A stretch of DNA of 64,000 nt from an uncultured Bacteroides sp. (GTDB lineage Bacteria; Bacteroidota; Bacteroidia; Bacteroidales; Bacteroidaceae), in contig CASENE010000072.1 of the NCBI GenBank assembly GCA_949289265.1, positions 87,914 through 151,913 of the forward strand, given 5' to 3'. Numbering within the stretch: position 1 is the first letter of the stretch; each line of letters starts with the position of its first letter. Below the pieces are notes generated by a model. The model was not told where the DNA came from and searched no databases. It worked only from the letters and a program-made list of their open reading frames with translations. The position numbers and the translations under genes are program-made. Positions 7,778 to 15,858 of this stretch are shown here, in pieces.

Positions 7778-10700
7778 ATGGGTAAAAAGTTTGCCGAACA
7801 TCCGACGTTTAACCTGTCGGACATCAACAAAGAGATACTGAAGCGATGGGACGAAGCGCACGTATTCGCCCGCAGTATGACAGAACGCGAGGGATGCCCC
7901 TCCTTCGTCTTCTACGAAGGGCCCCCCTCGGCCAACGGCATGCCCGGCATACACCACGTGCTGGCCCGCACCATCAAGGACACCTTCTGCCGCTACAAGA
8001 CCATGAAGGGATATCTGGTCAGACGCAAGGCCGGGTGGGACACCCACGGCCTGCCCGTCGAGCTGGGCGTGGAAAAGGCCCTGGGCATCACCAAGGAAGA
8101 CATCGGCAAGACCATCTCCGTGGCCGACTACAACGCAGCCTGCCGGCGCGACGTGATGAAATACACCAAGGAGTGGGAAGACCTGACGCACAAGATGGGC
8201 TACTGGGTGGACATGACCGACCCCTACATCACCTACGACAACCGCTACATCGAGACCCTCTGGTGGCTCCTCAAGCAACTCTATGCCAAAGGACTCCTCT
8301 ACAAGGGCTACACCATACAACCCTATTCGCCCGCTGCAGGCACGGGGCTGAGCAGCCACGAGCTCAACCAGCCTGGCTGCTACCGCGACGTGAAAGACCT
8401 CACCGTCGTGGCCCAGTTCCGCATCCTCGACCCCAAGCCCGAGATGGACGGGTGGGGAACGCCCTACTTCCTGGCCTGGACCACCACCCCCTGGACGCTC
8501 CCCTCGAACACGGCCCTGTGCGTAGGCCCCAAGATAGACTACGTGGCCGTACAGACCTACAACGCCTACACCGGCGAGAAGATGACCGTCGTCCTGGCAA
8601 AGCCCCTGCTCTACGCCCATTTCAACCGCAAGGCCGAAGGCATCGCCCTGGAGGACTACAAGCCCGGCGACAAGCTCGTCCCCTTCAAGGTCGTGGGCGA
8701 GTATAAGGGAACCGACCTGGTGGGCATGCACTACGCACAGCTCATCCCTTGGGTGAAGCCCGTGGAGGTAGACGCGGACGGCCGCTGGACAGAGGCGGCC
8801 GCCAAGGCCTTCCGCGTCATCCCCGGCGACTACGTCACCACCGAAGACGGCACGGGCATTGTGCACATCGCCCCTACCTTCGGCGCGGACGACGCCTTCG
8901 TGGCGCGCCAGGCAGGCATCCCCTCGCTCTTCCTCATCAACAAGCGCGGCGAGACCCGCCCCATGGTGGACCTCACCGGCAAGTTCTACCTGCTGGACGA
9001 GCTGGACGAGGCCTTTGTCAAGGCCTGCGTCGACGTCGACCTGTACAAGGAATACCAGGGCCGTTGGGTGAAGAACGCCTACGACCCGCGCTTTACCATC
9101 GACGGCAAGTACGACGAAAAGGCCGCCCAAGCCGCCGAATCGCTCGATCTCGACCTCTGCATGATGCTCAAGGCCGGCAATCAGGCCTTCAAGATAGAGA
9201 AACATGTCCACAACTATCCCCACTGCTGGCGCACGGACAAGCCCGTGCTCTACTATCCGCTGGACAGCTGGTTCATCCGCAGCACCGCCTGCAAGGAGCG
9301 CATGATGGAACTGAACAAGACCATCAACTGGAAACCCGAATCCACCGGCACGGGCCGCTTCGGCAAGTGGCTGGAGAACCTGAACGACTGGAACCTGAGC
9401 CGTTCGCGCTACTGGGGCACCCCGCTGCCCATCTGGCGCACGGAGGAAGGCGACGAAGAGCGGTGCATCGGCTCGGTGGAAGAACTGTATGACGAGATAG
9501 AGAAGTCGGTGGCAGCCGGCCTCATGGCCAGCAATCCCTACAAGGAGCGCGGCTTCCGGCCCGGCGTCTATACGAAGGAAAACTACGACAAGATAGACCT
9601 GCACCGCCCTTACGTGGACGATATCATCCTCGTCTCCAAGGACGGAAAGCCCATGAAGCGCGAGACGGACCTGATAGACGTGTGGTTCGACTCCGGCTCG
9701 ATGCCCTACGCGCAGATACACTATCCCTTTGAGAACAAGGAAGCATTGGACACCCGCCAGGTCTATCCGGCCGACTTCATCGCCGAGGGCGTCGACCAGA
9801 CACGCGGCTGGTTCTTCACCCTGCATGCCATTGCCACGATGGTGTTCGACTCCGTAGCCTACAAGGCCGTCATCTCCAACGGACTGGTGCTGGACAAGAA
9901 CGGCAACAAAATGTCCAAACGCCTGGGCAATGCCGTCGACCCGTTTGCGGCCATCGAGAAGTATGGTTCCGACCCGCTGCGTTGGTATATGATTACCAAC
10001 TCGTCGCCGTGGGACAACCTGAAGTTCGACGTGGACGGAGTGGAGGAGGTGCGCCGCAAGTTCTTCGGCACCTTATATAATACGTACTCCTTCTTCGCCC
10101 TCTATGCCAATGTGGACGGATTCAGCTACGACGAGGCAGACGTTCCCATGGACGAGCGTCCCGAGATAGACCGCTGGATTCTCTCCTTGCTCAATTCGCT
10201 GGTGAAGAACGTAGACGCCTGCTACAACGACTACGAGCCAACCCGTGCCGGTCGCCTTATCTCCGACTTTGTGAACGACAACCTCTCCAACTGGTATGTC
10301 CGCCTGAACCGCAAACGTTTCTGGGGAGGCGGCATGACGACGGACAAGCTCTCGGCCTACCAGACGCTCTATACCTGCCTGGAGACCGTGGCCAAGCTCA
10401 TGGCCCCCATCGCCCCCTTCTATGCCGATATGCTCTACATGGATCTAATCCAGGTAACCGGGCGCGACACGGCCGCATCCGTCCATCTGTCCAAGTTCCC
10501 CGTTTGTAACGAGAGTTTGATAAACAAAGACCTGGAGGAACGCATGCAGATGGCACAAGATATCACGTCGATGGTGCTGGCACTGCGCCGCAAGGTGAAC
10601 ATTAAAGTACGCCAACCCCTGCAGTGCATCATGGTTCCTGTGGTGGACGACGAGCAACGCGCCCACATCGAGGCCGTCAAGGCGCTTGTCCTGAACGAGG

Positions 10701-11275
10701 TGAACGTCAAAGAAATCAAGTTCGTGGACGGTTCGGCCGGCGGCGTATTGGTCAAGAAGGTGAAGTGCGATTTCAAGAAACTGGGGCCCAAGTTCGGCAA
10801 GCAGATGAAGGCTGTGGCTGCGCAGGTGAATGCCATGAGCCAGGAAGCCATTGCCGAGCTGGAAAAGAACGGTACCTACGCCTTTACCTTGTCGGATGGA
10901 AGCAATGTCGTCATTGAATCTTCGGATGTGGACATCTACAGTGAGGACATTCCCGGCTGGTTGGTTGCCAACGAAGGCCGCCTGACCGTAGCCCTTGAAG
11001 TAACACTTACTGACGAGCTCCGTCGTGAAGGCATTGCCCGCGAATTGGTAAACCGTATTCAGAACCTCCGCAAGTCGAGCGGCTTTGAGATAACAGACAA
11101 AATAAGCATCACAATTTCTAAAAATCCTCAAACGGATGATGCGGTAACCGAATATAAAGACTATATTTGCAACCAAGTTTTAGGAACAAGGCTGACACTG
11201 GTGGATACCGTGGAGGATGGTACTGAACTCAGTTTTGATGATTTCTCCCTCCACATCCGTGTGGTCAAAGAATAA
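7778..11275 (+). CDS. ileS: Isoleucyl-tRNA synthetase (long, eukaryote-like type)
   Basis: 1165 aa, clearly longer than the roughly 940 aa of E. coli IleS and matching the type-2 class found in eukaryotes, Bacteroidota and mupirocin-resistant enzymes. It charges tRNA-Ile with isoleucine. The class I signatures are GIHH (HIGH variant) at residues 57-60 and KMSKR at 711-715. A long CP1 editing insert lies between, with TTTPWTLPSNTA and EDGTGIVHIAP. The C-terminus is the anticodon-binding domain plus the extra type-2 region. Membership of this class predicts low sensitivity to mupirocin, a family-level inference. Codon use is strongly GC-rich for the first 2.7 kb, then drops to ordinary levels after about 10.45 kb. 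Confidence 0.97.
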   Translation: MGKKFAEHPTFNLSDINKEILKRWDEAHVFARSMTEREGCPSFVFYEGPPSANGMPGIHHVLARTIKDTFCRYKTMKGYLVRRKAGWDTHGLPVELGVEKALGITKEDIGKTISVADYNAACRRDVMKYTKEWEDLTHKMGYWVDMTDPYITYDNRYIETLWWLLKQLYAKGLLYKGYTIQPYSPAAGTGLSSHELNQPGCYRDVKDLTVVAQFRILDPKPEMDGWGTPYFLAWTTTPWTLPSNTALCVGPKIDYVAVQTYNAYTGEKMTVVLAKPLLYAHFNRKAEGIALEDYKPGDKLVPFKVVGEYKGTDLVGMHYAQLIPWVKPVEVDADGRWTEAAAKAFRVIPGDYVTTEDGTGIVHIAPTFGADDAFVARQAGIPSLFLINKRGETRPMVDLTGKFYLLDELDEAFVKACVDVDLYKEYQGRWVKNAYDPRFTIDGKYDEKAAQAAESLDLDLCMMLKAGNQAFKIEKHVHNYPHCWRTDKPVLYYPLDSWFIRSTACKERMMELNKTINWKPESTGTGRFGKWLENLNDWNLSRSRYWGTPLPIWRTEEGDEERCIGSVEELYDEIEKSVAAGLMASNPYKERGFRPGVYTKENYDKIDLHRPYVDDIILVSKDGKPMKRETDLIDVWFDSGSMPYAQIHYPFENKEALDTRQVYPADFIAEGVDQTRGWFFTLHAIATMVFDSVAYKAVISNGLVLDKNGNKMSKRLGNAVDPFAAIEKYGSDPLRWYMITNSSPWDNLKFDVDGVEEVRRKFFGTLYNTYSFFALYANVDGFSYDEADVPMDERPEIDRWILSLLNSLVKNVDACYNDYEPTRAGRLISDFVNDNLSNWYVRLNRKRFWGGGMTTDKLSAYQTLYTCLETVAKLMAPIAPFYADMLYMDLIQVTGRDTAASVHLSKFPVCNESLINKDLEERMQMAQDITSMVLALRRKVNIKVRQPLQCIMVPVVDDEQRAHIEAVKALVLNEVNVKEIKFVDGSAGGVLVKKVKCDFKKLGPKFGKQMKAVAAQVNAMSQEAIAELEKNGTYAFTLSDGSNVVIESSDVDIYSEDIPGWLVANEGRLTVALEVTLTDELRREGIARELVNRIQNLRKSSGFEITDKISITISKNPQTDDAVTEYKDYICNQVLGTRLTLVDTVEDGTELSFDDFSLHIRVVKE

Positions 11276-11310
11276 GTTTTTAATACCTAATGATTTAAAC
11301 ACATTAAGTT

Positions 11311-11694
11311 ATGGCAGAAAAGACAAGATACTCGGATGCCGAGTTGGAAGAATTCCGCACCATCATTCTGGATAAACTGGCATTGGCTCAACGCGACTAT
11401 GACATGTTGAAAGCCAGCCTGACAGGAGCGGACGGAAATGACACGGACGACACGTCGCCCACTTACAAAGTATTGGAGGAAGGTGCTAACACGCTGTCCA
11501 AGGAAGAAACCACTCGCTTGGCTCAGCGCCAGTTGAAGTTCATCCAAGGATTGCAGGCTGCTTTGGTACGCATAGAGAATAAGACGTATGGCATTTGCCG
11601 CGAGACAGGCAAGCTGATTCCTGCTGAACGTCTGCGTGCCGTACCTCATGCGACGTTGAGCATCGAGGCCAAGAACCATCAGAATAAGAAATAA
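11311..11694 (+). CDS. DksA/TraR-family protein with a degenerate zinc finger
   Basis: 127 aa. An N-terminal coiled coil (about residues 5-90) is followed by a short globular end with YGICRETGKL and RLRAVPHATLSIEAK, matching the DksA C-terminal fold. DksA binds the secondary channel of RNA polymerase and works with ppGpp. Here only the first of the four zinc-binding cysteines of E. coli DksA remains; the others are replaced, so zinc binding is unlikely. This is the usual Bacteroidota form as far as I know. It lies between ileS and lspA, and a hairpin terminator follows. Confidence 0.82.
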   Translation: MAEKTRYSDAELEEFRTIILDKLALAQRDYDMLKASLTGADGNDTDDTSPTYKVLEEGANTLSKEETTRLAQRQLKFIQGLQAALVRIENKTYGICRETGKLIPAERLRAVPHATLSIEAKNHQNKK

Positions 11695-11712
11695 GGAGAA
11701 AAAGAAGAAACA

Positions 11713-11763
11713 CGAGCTACAGGTGAAGGCGGAAAGAGCGGACGCTTGTAGCTCGTCGTTTTT
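11713..11763 (+). terminator. Intrinsic terminator after the DksA-like gene
   Basis: CGAGCTACA at 11713-11721 pairs perfectly with TGTAGCTCG at 11747-11755. G-T and G-C pairs extend the stem inward, and a T run follows at 11759-11763. It ends immediately before the upstream candidate ATG of lspA at 11764, which argues for the ATG at 11800. Confidence 0.75.
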
Positions 11764-11799
11764 ATGGATTACAGAAGTGCGAAGGAAGCAAGAGATAAG

Positions 11800-12435
11800 A
11801 TGAACAAGTATTTGACAAAAGGGCGGATTGCCTGGCTCATCATTTTGTCCGTATTGATTATAGACCAGGTCATCAAGATATGGATAAAAACTCATATGTA
11901 TTGGCACGAAAGCATACGCGTGACAGACTGGTTCTATATCCTGTTTATTGAGAATGTGGGCATGGCATTCGGCATGGAAATCTTTGGGAAACTGTTTCTG
12001 ACAATTTTCCGTCTGGTGGCCGTGTCAGTAATAGGCTGGTTCTTGTATAAATGCGTTAAAAACAACCTGAAGACGGGATTCATTGCTTGTATCTCTTTGA
12101 TTCTGACCGGTGCCTTGGGCAATATCATCGACAGCGTATTCTATGGCGTATTGTTCAGCGAGAGCACCCCTTCGCAGATAGCCTCCTTCCTGCCTGCCGG
12201 TGGCGGGTATGCCCCGTTGTTCTATGGCAAGGTGGTAGACATGTTCTACTTTCCCATCATTGATACTCATTGGCCCCAATGGATGCCTTTCGTAGGGGGC
12301 GAACATTTCATTTTCTTCAGTCCTATCTTCAATTTTGCCGATGCGGCCATCAGCTGCGGGGTGATTGCTTTGTTTATTTTCTATGGCAAATCCTTCAGCG
12401 ATGCCTATCACATGGTCATTAAAAAGAAGCAATGA
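11800..12435 (+). CDS. lspA: Lipoprotein signal peptidase (signal peptidase II)
   Basis: 211 aa from the ATG at 11800; an in-frame ATG at 11764 sits against a terminator T-tract and adds 12 charged residues before the first membrane helix. LspA cleaves the signal peptide of prolipoproteins just before the lipidated Cys. Four membrane segments are visible. The catalytic aspartates are in VVDMFYFP and FNFADAAIS (Asp147 and Asp181 from this start), with the GNIID motif ahead of them. It is longer than E. coli LspA (164 aa) because of a roughly 40-residue insert between NIIDS and VVDM, as in other Bacteroidota. Its stop overlaps the start of the next lipoprotein gene (ATGA). Confidence 0.93.
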   Translation: MNKYLTKGRIAWLIILSVLIIDQVIKIWIKTHMYWHESIRVTDWFYILFIENVGMAFGMEIFGKLFLTIFRLVAVSVIGWFLYKCVKNNLKTGFIACISLILTGALGNIIDSVFYGVLFSESTPSQIASFLPAGGGYAPLFYGKVVDMFYFPIIDTHWPQWMPFVGGEHFIFFSPIFNFADAAISCGVIALFIFYGKSFSDAYHMVIKKKQ

Positions 12436-13301
12436 AGCAAACTCTGAGATATAGCCGCTGGCTGTTTGTTGTTCTGATGGCCTGTTCCTTGACTTCGTGC
12501 AAGGTGAAACGCCCGGATACCGTCTTGCCCGACGACAAGATGGAGGCTGTGCTCTACGATTACCACATAGCCAAGGCCATGGGCGAACAAGTGCCATACA
12601 ACGAAAGCTATAAGCGGATATTATATGTAGAGTCTGTGTATAAGAAGCATGGTATCACTGAAGCCCAGTTTGACACCTCCATGGTGTGGTTCGCACGCCA
12701 TCCGGAAGCCCTGCGCGATATCTACGAGAAGGTCAACCAACGCCTGAAGACGGAGAAGGAGAAGATTGACGACCTGATTGCCAAGCGCGACCACAAGCCC
12801 AAAATGTCCAAGCCGGGAGACAGCATCGACGTATGGGCCTGGCAAAGAACCTACCGTTTGACCGACATGCCCTTGAATAGCCGCATCTGGTTTACGTTGC
12901 CTTCTGATACGAATTTCTACGACCGGGACACCTTGCGTTGGCGCATGCGTTTCAGCCGTGAGCATGGCGCATCGCTCTTGGACGATACCTTGTATGCCCC
13001 GGTAATGTCTCTGCAAGTCTTGTATGAAGGAGACAGCATGCGGTATGACATGCAGCGCATCCGGAAGCCGGGCGAATATGTTCTCAGTGTTTGGGCCGAT
13101 TCCCTGGGAAAGATTAAGGAAGTGGACGGCTTCGTGTACTATTCCCGCCCGCAGGCCTCATCAGGCGGCGTATGGCTGATAGACGGGGTGAAGTTGATGC
13201 GTTATCATGCCCGAGGAGACAGCTCCAGACTTTCTTTCCGCCCTGTGCGGAGCAACGTGCCGACTCTTCCACTGAAGGCTGCAGTCAGAGAAAACAAATA
13301 A
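12432..13301 (+). CDS. DUF4296 lipoprotein
   Basis: 289 aa. The signal peptide ends in the lipobox LTSC (Cys23), so the protein should be a substrate of the LspA encoded just upstream, with which it shares a 4-bp ATGA overlap. An N-terminal helical region (about residues 30-115: DDKMEAVLYDYHIAKAM, then KHGITEAQFDTSMVWFARHPE) is the DUF4296 domain. The rest looks beta-rich. No enzymatic motif is visible and the function is unknown. The conserved linkage to lspA suggests an envelope role. Confidence 0.8.
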   Translation: MKQTLRYSRWLFVVLMACSLTSCKVKRPDTVLPDDKMEAVLYDYHIAKAMGEQVPYNESYKRILYVESVYKKHGITEAQFDTSMVWFARHPEALRDIYEKVNQRLKTEKEKIDDLIAKRDHKPKMSKPGDSIDVWAWQRTYRLTDMPLNSRIWFTLPSDTNFYDRDTLRWRMRFSREHGASLLDDTLYAPVMSLQVLYEGDSMRYDMQRIRKPGEYVLSVWADSLGKIKEVDGFVYYSRPQASSGGVWLIDGVKLMRYHARGDSSRLSFRPVRSNVPTLPLKAAVRENK

Positions 13302-13306
13302 CGCCA

Positions 13307-13552
13307 ATGAAGCATTATTACGCCTCGCATTACGTCTACGTGCCGGGACAAGGTTTCCTCAAGCAACAAGTGGTAGAGGTAGACGAGGGGCGCGTGGCCG
13401 GTTTCTTTGCTTTGGAAGGCGAGAGGCCCAGCATTGAATGGTTGCCCGGCGTCTTAAGAATAGAAGAAGACGGACGGCTCTACCATTATTTCCCGTTCGA
13501 TTTTACGGCCATGCAGCCTGTCTGCGGAACTCGGCGCAAACAATTGCCGTAG
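13307..13552 (+). CDS. Small conserved protein of unknown function
   Basis: 81 aa from the ATG at 13307, five bases after the DUF4296 gene. It begins MKHYYASHYVYVPGQGFLKQ and has repeated aromatic-strand patterns (SIEWLPGVLRI, LYHYFPFDFT), consistent with a small beta protein without signal peptide or membrane segment. I recognise it only as a conserved small Bacteroidales protein without assigned function. Its last 50 bp overlap the end of the convergent RNA methyltransferase gene. Confidence 0.7.
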   Translation: MKHYYASHYVYVPGQGFLKQQVVEVDEGRVAGFFALEGERPSIEWLPGVLRIEEDGRLYHYFPFDFTAMQPVCGTRRKQLP

Positions 13553-14267
13553 CGATGGCCACGTTCAGCGATTCGGAAGGCCCCTGCTCTTTGGGATAAG
13601 CAGGGATGTAGAGTTTCCGTGTGACCAGCCGTTCCGTTTCCTTCCGGATTCCCCTCCCTTCGTTTCCCATCACAATCAATCCATTGTCCGACAGCGGCTG
13701 CGCGTAGATGTTCTCGCCGTCCAGAAAGGTTCCATAGACAGGAACCTCCCCCACGAAACGGCCTATCAGTTCCGGCAAGGACGTGTAATGCACAGAGACG
13801 CGCGCCAGGCTCCCCATCGTGGCCTGCACCACCTTCGGATTGTACAAGTCGGCCGTGTCGGGCGAACAGAACAGGTGCCGGATGCCAAACCAGTCGGCCA
13901 GGCGTATGATTGTCCCCAGATTGCCCGGGTCCTGCACGCCGTCCAAGGCCAGACAGAGGGAATGCTGGGCCGCGTCGGGCGCAAGCTCTTCCCGCTTTTG
14001 CCGGAAAACGGCCAACACCTGTTGCGGATGCTTCAGGAAACTGGCCCGTCCCAGCTCTTCGTCCGATACTTCCACAAATTCGTCGCAGGCAGGATGCGGG
14101 TTCCGCGCCGCCCACTCGGAGGTGCCAGCCAGCAAAAGGCAGGGGAAGCGCCCCAACAGTTCGTTCACCAACTTGGGACCTTCTGCCACGAATACCTGGT
14201 CTGCGTCCCGATTCTTCTTCAACTCCAGCGAGCGGATGTATTTAATGCGATTCTTGCTCAGTGCCAT
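13503..14267 (-). CDS. SpoU/TrmH-family RNA 2'-O-methyltransferase
   Basis: 254 aa from the ATG at 14267, whose promoter box lies upstream. The N-terminal substrate-binding domain (LSKNRIKYIRSLELKK, FVAEGPKLV) is followed by the SPOUT knot domain with LDGVQDPGNLGTIIR, then VMGNEGRGI (motif 2) and SLNVAIATAIV (motif 3), the AdoMet-binding trefoil knot. Such enzymes 2'-O-methylate a ribose in rRNA or tRNA; the exact site cannot be read, though the architecture is RlmB/TsnR-like. It is convergent with, and overlaps, the small gene to its left. Confidence 0.88.
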   Translation of the reverse strand: MALSKNRIKYIRSLELKKNRDADQVFVAEGPKLVNELLGRFPCLLLAGTSEWAARNPHPACDEFVEVSDEELGRASFLKHPQQVLAVFRQKREELAPDAAQHSLCLALDGVQDPGNLGTIIRLADWFGIRHLFCSPDTADLYNPKVVQATMGSLARVSVHYTSLPELIGRFVGEVPVYGTFLDGENIYAQPLSDNGLIVMGNEGRGIRKETERLVTRKLYIPAYPKEQGPSESLNVAIATAIVCAEFRRQAAWP

Positions 14268-14289
14268 GATGAAAAACGTATTCCGGGTG

Positions 14290-14297
14290 CAAAAATA
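14290..14297 (-). promoter_or_regulatory. -7 box (TATTTTTG) for the RNA methyltransferase
   Basis: Exact TAnnTTTG on the minus strand, 23 bp before the ATG at 14267. It rules out longer starts further upstream. Confidence 0.55.
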
Positions 14298-14424
14298 CGG
14301 GATTATTCTGGAATAGCCCAAAGGGAGTCCGGATTAACCTTGCCCGGGATGGACGAAAAACAGGTCCAATCCCTTGGATAAAACTCCCTGCCTGTGGCAA
14401 AAAGTTGCCAATCTTTGGCGAAAA

Positions 14425-14512
14425 CTATAAATTTAGGCTAGATTTACATAAATCCAGCCTAGATTTATGTAAATTCAGCTTGGATTTATGTAAATTCAGG
14501 CTGGATTTATAG
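14425..14512 (+). repeat. 21-bp tandem repeat array with palindromic ends
   Basis: Three full 21-bp units at 14436-14456, 14457-14477 and 14478-14498, plus a partial unit to 14512. Each contains ATTTAYRTAAAT, itself nearly palindromic. The array is bounded by CTATAAAT at 14425-14432 and its inverse ATTTATAG at 14505-14512. The 14268-14596 gap otherwise shows only the promoter above. Confidence 0.8.
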
Positions 14513-14596
14513 TTTTTCTGAGAGATAAAGCGTTTTTTCTCCGCACTTGGCAGTTTTTCTGGGCGGGATAAGGAGAGAATCCTACACCACTCTGCA

Positions 14597-15706
14597 TCAG
14601 ACCCTTTTCCTGTAGGTCGCGGCCGCCACGAGGCTGAGCAAAACGGCAAAGCCGGACAAGGCCGCATATTGTGTCCAAAGGTCGGCCACGGTGGCCCCCT
14701 TCAGATAGACGGAGCGCATGATTTCGATGAAGTAGCGCGGCGGGATGGCGTAGGTGATGCACTGCGCCCACCGGGGCATGGAGGCTATGGGGGTGAACAG
14801 CCCGCCCATCAGCTGGAAGATGACGATGAAGGCGAACATCACGAAGATGCTCTGCAGGATAGTGGCCGAGCGGTTGGCGATGGACACGCCCAGGCCGGAC
14901 ATGACGAGGCTGAACAGAATGGCCGCCAGGTAGATGTTCGCAATGTTTCCTTCCGGCGCCAGTCCGTAGACCAGCCGGCCGATGAGCATCCCCACCGTCA
15001 CGACCAGGATGCCCACCACCCAATAGGGAATCAGTTTGGACAGGACGAACTCCAGCCGTCCCACCGGCGTGACGTTCATCGCCTCGATGGTGCCGGTCTC
15101 CTTCTCGCTGACGAGGTTGAGCGTGGGGAGGAACCCGCAGATGATGATGAGCAGCACCACCATCAGGGCCGGAATCATGTAGTTGCGGAAGTTGAGCGTC
15201 GGGTTGTAGAGGTTGACGACGGCCGTCTCCCGGGCGGGCACGGCGATGCCTTGTTCTGCCTGCCAGTGCGCGAGGGTGTTGGCCATGGACGCCGTGGCAT
15301 ACTGTGCGCCCAGCATCCCCTTCGTCGCGTTCACGCCGTTCGCCCTGACGTCCGCTGCGGGTCTCTCCCCCTTAGTGATGTCCTTTTGATAGCCTTTCGG
15401 AATAGTGACGAGAACGTCCGCTTCGCCGTTCTCGATCTGCCGGAACGCTTCGCCGTAGCCGAAGTAGCAGCCGGTGACGGACAAGTATTCCGATGCGTCC
15501 ATGTCCGCTATCAGGCGGCGGGAGAGGGGCGTGCGGTCGTTGTCCACCACGGATACGCCTACGTTCTTCACATCCAGCGTCGCCACCAGGGGGATGATGA
15601 GCATCACCAGGATGGGCATGGCCACAATCAGGCGGGGGACGACTGGGTTCCGCTTCATCAGCAATACTTCCTTCTCAAGCAATATCTTCAATATTCTTCT
15701 ATTCAT
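14597..15706 (-). CDS. ABC-2 type efflux permease (YbhR-like)
   Basis: 369 aa. One N-terminal membrane helix (about residues 25-45) and a periplasmic domain (about 50-170) precede five C-terminal helices (about 175-365), the ABC-2 layout. The motif LNLVSEKETGTIEAMNVTP, just after the second helix, marks the coupling region of these permeases. It is the last gene of the seven-gene efflux operon and pairs with the permease at 15859-16905. It should form the inner-membrane channel of a drug or toxic-compound exporter; the substrate is unknown. Confidence 0.88.
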   Translation of the reverse strand: MNRRILKILLEKEVLLMKRNPVVPRLIVAMPILVMLIIPLVATLDVKNVGVSVVDNDRTPLSRRLIADMDASEYLSVTGCYFGYGEAFRQIENGEADVLVTIPKGYQKDITKGERPAADVRANGVNATKGMLGAQYATASMANTLAHWQAEQGIAVPARETAVVNLYNPTLNFRNYMIPALMVVLLIIICGFLPTLNLVSEKETGTIEAMNVTPVGRLEFVLSKLIPYWVVGILVVTVGMLIGRLVYGLAPEGNIANIYLAAILFSLVMSGLGVSIANRSATILQSIFVMFAFIVIFQLMGGLFTPIASMPRWAQCITYAIPPRYFIEIMRSVYLKGATVADLWTQYAALSGFAVLLSLVAAATYRKRV

Positions 15707-15737
15707 AAGCAGATGATCATTTCTCGGGCTTTACCCG

Positions 15738-15850
15738 TAGTGATTAGTGGTTAGTGATTAATGATTAATGGCAAATAGGCCGCGCGTGAGTCTTGCTATC
15801 ACGTATTAACCATTTATCACTAATCACTAATCATTGCGGCCTCCGGCCGC
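15738..15850. repeat. Inverted heptad-repeat array between the two permease genes
   Basis: Five consecutive 7-mers (TAGTGAT, TAGTGGT, TAGTGAT, TAATGAT, TAATGGC) at 15738-15772 are mirrored by an inverted, imperfect copy at about 15804-15835, giving a potential stem of about 30 bp. A separate perfect hairpin, GCGGCC-TCC-GGCCGC, lies at 15836-15850. Confidence 0.7.
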
Positions 15851-15858
15851 TAAACTTT

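Noticed and set aside
7484-9826. 780-codon open frame on the minus strand antisense to ileS
   Set aside because: It arises from the GC-rich, C-ending codons of ileS and has no recognisable domain; ileS is certain on the other strand.
14425-14667. Minus-strand open frame with repeated LHKS-like residues
   Set aside because: The repetition is just the 21-bp DNA repeat translated; it also runs out of the permease gene in another frame.
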